Origin: Rhodospirillaceae bacterium
GTDB lineage: Bacteria > Pseudomonadota > Alphaproteobacteria > JABSOH01
DNA length: 5,095 nt
Direction of reading: 5' to 3'
Assembly (NCBI GenBank): GCA_020629355.1
Contig: JAHDDM010000114.1
Coordinates: forward strand, 1-5,095
Shown: positions 1-5,095 of the stretch, piece by piece
Layout of the letters: each line of letters starts with the position of its first letter
How positions within the stretch are numbered: position 1 is the first letter of the stretch
The notes under the pieces: model-generated
What the model was told of the DNA's origin: nothing
Databases searched by the model: none
The model's input: only the letters and a program-made list of their open reading frames with translations
Program-made: the position numbers and the translations under genes

Positions 1-1756
1 TTGCGGCTTTTTTCGATACCTTGTCACCAGTGGCAAACAGCATTTCATTATGGGCTGAACCAGAAGGAATCATCGGGAAGCAGTTCTCTGACTGATCGAC
101 ATGGACATCACAAATAACAAAACCGTCATGGTCGATCATGTCCTGAATACCCGCATCAAGGTCTTGCGGCTTGTCAATGACGATACCCTTGCCACCAAAA
201 GAATCCGCCAGCTTAACGAAATCTGGCAGAGATTCAGAATAGCTATGAGAATAGCGTCCGCCGTGCATCAGCTCTTGCCATTGGCGCACCATGCCAAGAT
301 AAAAATTGTTCAGAATAAAAATCTTCACGGGCAGACAATACTGTGCAGCAGTGGACAGCTCTTGAATATTCATCAAAATCGAGGCCTCACCTGCAACATC
401 AATCACCAGCGCATCTGGATGCCCCATCTGAACCCCTATTGCTGCAGGCAAGCCGTAACCCATTGTACCCAAGCCGCCAGAGGTCATCCAGCGTCTGGGC
501 TGCTGAAAATCATAATGCTGTGCTGCCCACATTTGATGCTGACCCACTTCGGTGGTGATGAAGCTTTTACGGTCTTTCGTCAAGGCATTCAAGCGTTGCA
601 AGGCATATTGTGGCTTGATGATGGTCTCCGAAGTTTCATAATCAAAGCTCTTGAGCGCACGCCAGCTTTCTATCTTGTCTTTCCATGGCTGTAAGACTGC
701 TGGCTTGGCAGTATAATTCCGCCGCTCCAATTCCGCCAGCAAGGCGCGTAAAACCGCCGCAACATCGCCAACAATACCCAATTCCACCGCAACATTTTTA
801 TTGATTGAGGCCGGATCAATATCAATGTGGGCTTTGCGTGAATTTGGCGAAAACGCATCAAGCCGTCCCGTAATACGATCATCAAAGCGCGAACCTATCG
901 CCAGCATCACATCACAATCATGCATGGCGTAATTGGCCTCTGCTGAACCGTGCATCCCCAACATCCCAAGAAAGTTTGGGTGTCTGGCAGGTAATGCGCC
1001 TAGTCCCATCAAAGTCAAGGTGCAGGGGAAATCTGTCTTGTCGACAAGTTGCTGCAAAAGACTACAGGCTTCATCTCCTGAGTTGATCACACCGCCACCT
1101 GCATAAATAATCGGACGCTTAGCGGCTTCGATCATATCCGCTAAAGCCAAAATTTCGCTATCTTCGGGTTGGATGCGCGGGCGATAGCTATGATGAACAT
1201 AGTCCACACCTGCTGCCGAGGGTGCCGATTCGAGAATCTGAATATTTTTCGGAATATCCACCAGAACCGGACCAGGGCGGCCACTACGGGCAATATAAAA
1301 GGCTTCGTGAATTGTCTCGTGCAGTTTATTTTGATCCGTGACCAGATAATTATTTTTGGTGCAAGACCGCGTGATCCCCGTGGTATCGCACTCCTGAAAG
1401 GCATCACTGCCAATCAGATGAGACGGCACTTGACCCGAAAGGCACACAATCGGCACAGAATCCATCAAGGCATCCGTCAAGCCTGTGACGGCATTGGTTG
1501 CACCAGGGCCACTGGTGACCAGACAAACCCCAACCTTGCCTGTCGAGCGGGCATAACCCTCGGCAGCATGTACCGCGGCCTGTTCGTGACGCACCAGAAC
1601 ATGTCGGATTTGATTGGTTTTGAACAGACCATCATATATCGGTAATACCGCACCGCCAGGATAACCAAAGATGACTTCAACCCCTTGGGCAATCAGCGCA
1701 TCAATAATCAGATCAGCACCCGATTTCAGTTCGGTCTGAGAAGTATTCTGTACCAT
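1..1756 (-). CDS. ilvB: Acetolactate synthase (acetohydroxyacid synthase) large, catalytic subunit; 3' end cut by window edge
   Basis: This enzyme condenses two pyruvates to acetolactate, or pyruvate with 2-oxobutyrate to acetohydroxybutyrate. It is the first common step of valine, leucine and isoleucine synthesis and uses thiamine diphosphate, Mg2+ and FAD. The reading frame is open from the ATG at 1756 to base 1, giving 585 codons, and the family is normally about 570-600 residues, so only a few C-terminal residues are missing. The N-terminal ThDP domain (about 10-175) has FGYPGGAVLP and the catalytic glutamate E58 in VRHEQAAVHAAEGYAR. A central FAD-binding-type domain follows (about 200-335). 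The C-terminal ThDP domain carries the cofactor motif as G456-E457-A458 with N483-N484 at the usual spacing, then W493 in MVRQWQ and PMIPSG near the end. E457 replaces the common Asp of GDG. The start is supported by a GGAG site 7 bases upstream. The regulatory subunit (ilvH/ilvN) probably follows beyond the edge. ilvB and ilvI are interchangeable names here. Confidence 0.98.
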   Translation of the reverse strand, partial: MVQNTSQTELKSGADLIIDALIAQGVEVIFGYPGGAVLPIYDGLFKTNQIRHVLVRHEQAAVHAAEGYARSTGKVGVCLVTSGPGATNAVTGLTDALMDSVPIVCLSGQVPSHLIGSDAFQECDTTGITRSCTKNNYLVTDQNKLHETIHEAFYIARSGRPGPVLVDIPKNIQILESAPSAAGVDYVHHSYRPRIQPEDSEILALADMIEAAKRPIIYAGGGVINSGDEACSLLQQLVDKTDFPCTLTLMGLGALPARHPNFLGMLGMHGSAEANYAMHDCDVMLAIGSRFDDRITGRLDAFSPNSRKAHIDIDPASINKNVAVELGIVGDVAAVLRALLAELERRNYTAKPAVLQPWKDKIESWRALKSFDYETSETIIKPQYALQRLNALTKDRKSFITTEVGQHQMWAAQHYDFQQPRRWMTSGGLGTMGYGLPAAIGVQMGHPDALVIDVAGEASILMNIQELSTAAQYCLPVKIFILNNFYLGMVRQWQELMHGGRYSHSYSESLPDFVKLADSFGGKGIVIDKPQDLDAGIQDMIDHDGFVICDVHVDQSENCFPMIPSGSAHNEMLFATGDKVSKKAA

Positions 1757-1763
1757 AATTTTT

Positions 1764-1767
1764 CTCC
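1764..1767 (-). promoter_or_regulatory. Shine-Dalgarno of ilvB
   Basis: Minus-strand GGAG lies 7 bases before the ATG at 1756. It fixes the start of the acetolactate synthase and shows that this gene has its own initiation site, separate from the upstream leader peptide. Confidence 0.8.
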
Positions 1768-1851
1768 GCAATAGGCGAAAACCCGCACTGAACAGCGAAT
1801 ATGTAGATAAGGAATGAGAAAGAGTTCAGTAGAGTAAGTTATCAGGAAATT

Positions 1852-1912
1852 TCTGGCCTTGAAGCAATCAACGCGACAAGGCAGGCCAGACCTTGTCGCT
1901 ACATCACGACAA
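1852..1912 (-). promoter_or_regulatory. Attenuator-like set of alternative RNA stems in the ilv leader
   Basis: Three pairings that exclude one another can be read in the minus-strand RNA. Stem 1:2 joins TTGTCG in the Val codons (1912-1907) with CGACAA (1898-1893), 6 bp. Stem 2:3 joins GCGACAAGG (1899-1891) with CCTTGTCGC (1881-1873), 9 perfect bp with a 9-base loop, starting on the last base of the leader stop codon. Stem 3:4 joins TCTGG/CCTTG (1890-1886 and 1881-1877, 4-base bulge) with CAAGGCCAGA (1861-1852). A ribosome stalled on the Ile-Leu-Val run would favour 2:3, while one reaching the stop would cover segment 2 and release 3:4. This matches the logic of amino acid attenuators. The weak point is that 3:4 is followed only by AATTTCC, with no proper U-tract, so termination may be non-canonical, Rho-assisted, or absent. 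The pairing is seen; the function is inferred. Confidence 0.6.
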
Positions 1913-1952
1913 CGGCGACTGCCAGAATATTTTGCTTACCAGAGTATTGCAT
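1899..1952 (-). CDS. Branched-chain amino acid leader peptide (17 aa) upstream of acetolactate synthase
   Basis: The small frame ATG to TAG encodes MQYSGKQNILAVAVVVM. Its second half is a dense run of Ile, Leu and Val codons (ATT CTG GCA GTC GCC GTT GTC GTG), which are the end products of the pathway whose first enzyme starts 142 bases downstream. The stop codon touches the first attenuator stem. Leader peptides of this kind (as in the E. coli ilvB and ilvGMEDA leaders) sense charged tRNA supply by ribosome stalling; the peptide itself usually has no other role. It sits about 27 bases after a transcription start predicted from the promoter at 1986-2014. Its Shine-Dalgarno is weak: an A-rich AAAAAG lies roughly 9 bases upstream. 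The codon composition and position are strong evidence, but such a short frame cannot be proven by sequence alone. Confidence 0.75.
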   Translation of the reverse strand: MQYSGKQNILAVAVVVM

Positions 1953-1985
1953 TGCACAATCTTTTTCTGAACCATTGAAGACTAT

Positions 1986-2014
1986 TTCCTAATCAGATTT
2001 TTGGACACTGTCAA
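1986..2014 (-). promoter_or_regulatory. Candidate sigma70-type promoter for the leader peptide and ilvB
   Basis: A perfect -35 hexamer TTGACA (2014-2009) is followed, after a 17-base spacer, by the poor -10 hexamer TAGGAA (1991-1986; 3 of 6 consensus). The predicted start of transcription is near 1979, upstream of the leader peptide and downstream of the guaA terminator. A strong -35 with a weak -10 could mean activator dependence. Its position between terminator and leader is the best support. Confidence 0.5.
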
Positions 2015-2023
2015 GCTCTTGTG

Positions 2024-2073
2024 AAAAATCTATAGCCTATCTCATATGATCATATTATATGGGATAGGCTATA
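2024..2073 (-). terminator. Rho-independent terminator of the guaA transcript
   Basis: The hairpin begins 41 bases after the guaA stop. The outer stem is 11 perfect base pairs (TATAGCCTATC at 2073-2063 with GATAGGCTATA at 2041-2031). After one mismatch there is an inner 5-bp stem (CATAT/ATATG) and a 9-base loop. In the minus-strand RNA it is followed by GA and then five U (2028-2024). The stem is AT-rich but long. On the plus strand no T-run follows, so it acts in the guaA direction. The inner part also contains a 12-base perfect palindrome (2044-2055). Confidence 0.8.
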
Positions 2074-2114
2074 TGCCCCATTCAGAATACTTTCATTGAG
2101 TTGTTGGGGATAAA

Positions 2115-3641
2115 TTACTCCCACTCAATCGTCCCTGGTGGTTTTGAAGTCACATCATAGACAACTCGGTTGATACCTTTGACTTCGTTAATGATGCGGG
2201 TCGCGACAGACTTCAGAAATTTCGTATCAAACTCATAGGCTTCAGCCGTCATGCCGTCGCTACTGCCCACGGCGCGGAGTGCGCAAACATAGTCATAGGT
2301 GCGCGCATCACCCATCACCCCTACAGTTTTGACTGGCAATAAAACCGTGAAGGCTTGCCAAATATCATCATACAGTCCTGCTTTGCGCAATTCATCAAGG
2401 TAAATCACATCGGCTTGGCGCAACAGATTGGCTTTCGTGCGATTGACGCTGCCGGGGATACGAATAGCCAGGCCAGGACCTGGAAAAGGATGCCTGCCCA
2501 GGAACTCTTGGGGCAAACCAAGTTCTGCCCCTAGCACCCTTACTTCATCCTTGAACAGCATCCGTAGCGGCTCAAGCAATTTCAGGGACATTTTTTCTGG
2601 TAATCCGCCAACATTATGATGTGATTTTATCGTGACCGAATGCCCAGCAACGGATTCAATCACATCAGGATACAGCGTACCTTGCGCCAGAAAGTCGACT
2701 TGTGGCAGAGCTTGTGCTTCACGCTCAAAAACATCAATGAACAGCTTACCAATAGTTTTGCGTTTCTGTTCAGGGTCAGAAACTCCTTCGAGCGCACTCA
2801 GAAACAGTTCGGATTCATCACAAACCTTCAGTGGAATATTGTAATGCTGCCGAAACAGCGTAGAGATTTGCTCTGCCTCATTGCTGCGTAATAGGCCATG
2901 ATCCACCATGATACATTGTAGCTGATCACCAATAGCAGCATGAATCAACACAGCAGTAACAGCAGAATCTACGCCACCAGACAGGCCACAGACGACATTT
3001 TTTGCTCCAACTTTCTGCCGGATTTCGGCAATCATGGTGCTTTTATAGTCTGCCATGAACCAATTTGGCGTAAGGCCACAAATGTTCGCGGCAAAGTGCC
3101 ACAAAAGCTCGCTGCCCTTTTCGCTATGGCTGACTTCAGGATGAAACTGTACGCCGAAGATAGGTTTACTCTGATGCCTAATCAGGGCAAAAGGCGCGTG
3201 GCTGGAATAGCCAAGCACCATAAAATCTTCTGGCAATTTTGTGACCTTGTCGCTGTGACTCATCCAAACACGGTGTTGCGTACCCTCTTGCCAAGACTCG
3301 CCGAAATTACCTTGTAGAGTGACCTCGGTGTGACCAAATTCGCGTTTGCCGGCGTTGTCGACTTTACCTCCAAGATGATGGCAGAGTAATTGCTGCCCGT
3401 AGCAGATACCAAAAATCGGCACATTATATTCAAGTATCGCTGGATCAAGCTTCGGCGCGTCTGAATCATGTACGCTGGCATGGCTGCCAGAGAGAATAAT
3501 GCCCGTCGGTTTTCTCGCTTTGAGCAGTTCAGCATTAACGTTTTGATAGGGGATGACCTCGGCAAAGAAATGTCCTTCGCGCAAGCGTCTGGCGATCAGT
3601 TGAGTGACTTGCGAACCGTAGTCAACGATGCAGATACTCAT
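2115..3641 (-). CDS. guaA: GMP synthase (glutamine-hydrolysing)
   Basis: It converts XMP to GMP using ATP and ammonia released from glutamine, the last step of guanine nucleotide synthesis, in the cytoplasm. The protein is 508 residues, slightly shorter than the 525 of E. coli. The N-terminal class I glutamine amidotransferase domain (1 to about 190) has the nucleophile C80 in GICYGQQ and the partners H167 and E169 in FHPEV. The ATP pyrophosphatase domain has the P-loop SGGVDS at 221-226 and VDHGLL at 246-251. [10 protein letters not shown] (321-330), HHNVGGLP (341-348) and [11 protein letters not shown] (384-394) lead into the C-terminal dimerisation and XMP-binding domain, which ends KPPGTIEWE. 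Where many homologues have SGGP, this one has SGSH at 51-54, a form I recall from other proteobacteria. The ATG overlaps the stop of the upstream lipoprotein gene as ATGA and no Shine-Dalgarno is visible, which points to translational coupling. A terminator hairpin follows. Confidence 0.99.
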   Translation of the reverse strand: MSICIVDYGSQVTQLIARRLREGHFFAEVIPYQNVNAELLKARKPTGIILSGSHASVHDSDAPKLDPAILEYNVPIFGICYGQQLLCHHLGGKVDNAGKREFGHTEVTLQGNFGESWQEGTQHRVWMSHSDKVTKLPEDFMVLGYSSHAPFALIRHQSKPIFGVQFHPEVSHSEKGSELLWHFAANICGLTPNWFMADYKSTMIAEIRQKVGAKNVVCGLSGGVDSAVTAVLIHAAIGDQLQCIMVDHGLLRSNEAEQISTLFRQHYNIPLKVCDESELFLSALEGVSDPEQKRKTIGKLFIDVFEREAQALPQVDFLAQGTLYPDVIESVAGHSVTIKSHHNVGGLPEKMSLKLLEPLRMLFKDEVRVLGAELGLPQEFLGRHPFPGPGLAIRIPGSVNRTKANLLRQADVIYLDELRKAGLYDDIWQAFTVLLPVKTVGVMGDARTYDYVCALRAVGSSDGMTAEAYEFDTKFLKSVATRIINEVKGINRVVYDVTSKPPGTIEWE

Positions 3642-4354
3642 GCGGGACTACAGCTTGACGATGATTTTTGTTCGATGCTACGCGCAATTTGCGCATCCAT
3701 GTCGACATTCATCCCGCGCGCTTTGGTGAGCATGGCACAGGCGGCGGGATAGTTTTGCGTGACATGAAACAGTTCTGCCAGACTCTTCACGACAATAGTA
3801 TTATCGGGTGCAATGCGTGCCGCACGTTGAAAGTCTTCAAGGGCTTCTGAGTGCATTCCAGAGCGTTTTTTCATCGAAGCGCGGTTAATCCAGTAAAAGC
3901 CGTCCTCTGCAAGCGGCTGTTCGAGGGACTGCATCAGCATCAAACCGCCCTTCACGTCCCCGTCACGCTCGAACACCACCATCGCCATGCCCATAATGGC
4001 ATAGGGCGTTTGTGGCTGCACCAGCCAAGCCTGGTTAAAACGGCGCATTGCGGTATTAAAATCGGCCTCTGCCATAGCGTTCCAGCCTGTTTCGGTGACT
4101 TCAAGAGCAAAATCATTCGGTTCTGCTTTACGTTCAGCGAGGCCTTGTAGCAAAGCCTCGCGTTGTTGGCGAATCTCAGTGGGTATCTCGCGCCCACCCC
4201 AATGCGGATCAAGGCCAAATTTCGGCAGGGTCACGACATCGACGCGATCCCCTTTGGGGTCAACCTGAGACGACTTCTGGCCACATCCTGCCAATAGCAA
4301 GACAAGAAGCAACAAGAGCAGAACAACAGGATAGCGGATCAATATTTGAGGCAT
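3638..4354 (-). CDS. TPR-repeat lipoprotein, function unknown
   Basis: This is a 238-residue secreted lipoprotein. The N-terminus has an Arg (R7), a very hydrophobic stretch rich in Leu and Val (10-21) and a lipobox LAGC with the lipidated cysteine at C24. Gly at +2 predicts sorting to the outer membrane. After a linker there are TPR-like helical repeats: about 90-123 ([21 protein letters not shown]), 153-186 (INRAS...[17 protein letters not shown]) and 187-220. The tail is Ser-rich (SSSSCSPA). TPR domains bind proteins, but the partner here is not evident. The ATG at 4354 is chosen because GGAG lies 8 bases upstream and it puts the signal peptide at the very N-terminus; a GTG at 4402 would add 16 residues and lies inside the likely promoter. 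The gene overlaps guaA by 4 bases. The RRFNQAW-type repeat recalls a family of small proteobacterial TPR lipoproteins, but I cannot name it. Confidence 0.9.
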   Translation of the reverse strand: MPQILIRYPVVLLLLLLVLLLAGCGQKSSQVDPKGDRVDVVTLPKFGLDPHWGGREIPTEIRQQREALLQGLAERKAEPNDFALEVTETGWNAMAEADFNTAMRRFNQAWLVQPQTPYAIMGMAMVVFERDGDVKGGLMLMQSLEQPLAEDGFYWINRASMKKRSGMHSEALEDFQRAARIAPDNTIVVKSLAELFHVTQNYPAACAMLTKARGMNVDMDAQIARSIEQKSSSSCSPA

Positions 4355-4387
4355 AAGCGCGACTCCAGTAAGAAGATGAATGCTCTC

Positions 4388-4416
4388 TTTGTATGCCCAC
4401 ACAGTATTTTTGGCAA
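4388..4416 (-). promoter_or_regulatory. Candidate sigma70-type promoter for the lipoprotein-guaA operon
   Basis: TTGCCA (4416-4411; 5 of 6 consensus) and TACAAA (4393-4388; 4 of 6) are separated by exactly 17 bases. Transcription would start near 4381, leaving a 5' leader of about 26 bases with the GGAG site of the lipoprotein gene. This implies that lipoprotein and guaA can be transcribed apart from ppa. It is a consensus match only, with no other support. Confidence 0.5.
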
Positions 4417-4516
4417 ATACAGAATCTTGAGCATGTCGATGATGTCGTTATCATACAGGATACGAGTGGAACGCTATTAAAACATCTCGTGACGACACGC
4501 CCTAAGAAAAAATACC

Positions 4517-5044
4517 TTAATCCTGATAATTCTTGACGGACTCGTTGATGAGTTCCTCGGCGGTTTTTGCGTCTTTCCACTCCCGAAGCTTGACCCATTT
4601 TCCAGGTTCGAGCGCTTTGTAGCTTTCAAAGAAATGCACAATGCGCGCCAGGACAATTTCGGGTAAGTCGCTATAGCATTGTACGCTATCGTAGGCTTTG
4701 CTGAGTTTTTGATGTGGCACAGCAAGAACTTTAACGTCTTCACCGCCTTCATCTTCCATTTCAAGAACGCCGATTGGACGTGCGCGCACCACCGCACCAG
4801 GTTGAATGGGAAATTCGCTGATTACCAGAACATCAATGGGGTCTCCGTCGCCAGCGAGAGTATTCGGGACAAAGCCATAATTCGCTGGATAAAACATTGC
4901 GGTAGGCATAAAACGATCCACAAATAATGCGCCAGAATCTTTGTCACATTCGTACTTTACGGGATCACTACCTTGTGGGACTTCGATGACCACGTTAATA
5001 TCTTGAGGTGGATTTTTACCCGCAGGGATTTCACTGAGGTTCAT
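4517..5044 (-). CDS. ppa: Inorganic pyrophosphatase, family I
   Basis: It hydrolyses pyrophosphate to two phosphates in the cytoplasm and so pulls forward reactions that release PPi, including the adenylation step of GuaA next door. The protein is 175 residues, the normal size of bacterial hexameric family I enzymes. The signature DGDPIDVLV is at 66-74. Every active-site residue known from the E. coli enzyme is present, shifted by one: E21, K30, E32, R44, Y52, Y56, D66, D68, D71, D98, D103, K105, Y142 and K143, where the aspartates bind Mg2+. No key residue is missing. The ATG at 5044 has AAGG 8 bases upstream. A gap of 162 bases separates it from the lipoprotein gene, with a run of six T just after the stop but no convincing hairpin, so some read-through is possible. 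Confidence 0.98.
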   Translation of the reverse strand: MNLSEIPAGKNPPQDINVVIEVPQGSDPVKYECDKDSGALFVDRFMPTAMFYPANYGFVPNTLAGDGDPIDVLVISEFPIQPGAVVRARPIGVLEMEDEGGEDVKVLAVPHQKLSKAYDSVQCYSDLPEIVLARIVHFFESYKALEPGKWVKLREWKDAKTAEELINESVKNYQD

Positions 5045-5052
5045 GGATGCTA

Positions 5053-5056
5053 CCTT
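5053..5056 (-). promoter_or_regulatory. Shine-Dalgarno of ppa
   Basis: Minus-strand AAGG lies 8 bases before the ATG at 5044 and supports that start. The remaining bases up to the window edge (5057-5095) hold no clear promoter and only a 5-bp stem (5079-5083 with 5088-5092). Confidence 0.7.
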
Positions 5057-5095
5057 TACATAAGAGATTGATTTTTAGAGCCGAAGCCGGCTATC

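Noticed and set aside
101..694. Long open frames on the plus strand opposite acetolactate synthase (also 1169-1645) and opposite guaA.
   Set aside because: They lie fully antisense to well-conserved enzymes, show no recognisable protein family, and are explained by the codon use of the real genes.
1787..1830. A 7-bp inverted repeat (ACTGAAC/GTTCAGT) before ilvB.
   Set aside because: The loop would be 30 bases and nothing around it suggests a terminator or operator; a chance repeat is likely.
1904..1975. A second small minus-strand frame starting at the earlier ATG (1975) and ending at a TGA within the leader region, 23 codons long.
   Set aside because: Its composition is mixed without a branched-chain run, and its ATG lies only about 4 bases from the predicted transcription start. 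The overlapping +1 frame from 1952 explains the region better.
4355..4402. A longer lipoprotein start at GTG 4402.
   Set aside because: It would put 16 extra residues before the signal peptide, has no Shine-Dalgarno, and lies inside the spacer of the likely promoter. ATG 4354 has GGAG 8 bases upstream.
4475..4516. A possible ppa terminator: a 4-bp stem CGTG/CACG followed later by TTTT, and a T6 run directly after the ppa stop.
   Set aside because: The stem is too short, the T-run has no hairpin before it, and the two do not line up as an intrinsic terminator.
5079..5092. A GC-rich 5-bp hairpin near the right edge.
   Set aside because: No T-run follows it on either strand, and the upstream gene is outside the window, so it could equally be coding sequence.
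1..5095. Search for a novel defence, mobile or CRISPR-like system.
   Set aside because: All coding space is taken by housekeeping genes and one lipoprotein. There are no transposase motifs, repeat arrays, tRNA-type sites or abrupt changes in composition.

Overview
This 5.1 kb window is a compact chromosomal housekeeping region. Every supported gene lies on the minus strand, so transcription runs from high to low coordinates. In that order it holds ppa (family I inorganic pyrophosphatase), a TPR-containing outer-membrane-type lipoprotein, guaA (GMP synthase), a Rho-independent terminator, a promoter with a short branched-chain amino acid leader peptide and attenuator-like stems, and the large subunit of acetolactate synthase (ilvB/ilvI), which runs off the left edge. 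The sequence suggests a Gram-negative bacterium: there is a lipobox protein without an aspartate at +2, and the pyrophosphatase is the short form of about 175 residues. The C-terminal end of GuaA and the overall look of the acetolactate synthase resemble alphaproteobacterial proteins. That lineage call is an impression from recalled families, not a search result.

Region by region: 4517-5044 is ppa with its own Shine-Dalgarno. 4355-4516 is a short gap with a plausible sigma70-type promoter (TTGCCA, 17 bp, TACAAA). 3638-4354 is the TPR lipoprotein, and it overlaps guaA (2115-3641) by the four bases ATGA. guaA has no evident Shine-Dalgarno of its own, so its translation is probably coupled to the lipoprotein. 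2024-2073 is a strong terminator-like hairpin closing the guaA transcript. 1757-2014 is the ilv control region, and 1-1756 is the acetolactate synthase large subunit.

The most informative non-obvious feature is in the 358-base gap between guaA and ilvB. A 17-codon reading frame encodes MQYSGKQNILAVAVVVM, with a run of Ile, Leu and Val codons just before its stop. It is followed at once by three RNA stems that exclude one another, the layout of a classical amino acid attenuator. The last stem lacks a good U-tract, so how it would terminate is open. I see no CRISPR array, mobile element, tRNA, rRNA or defence system. The control region is the only part that goes beyond ordinary annotation.
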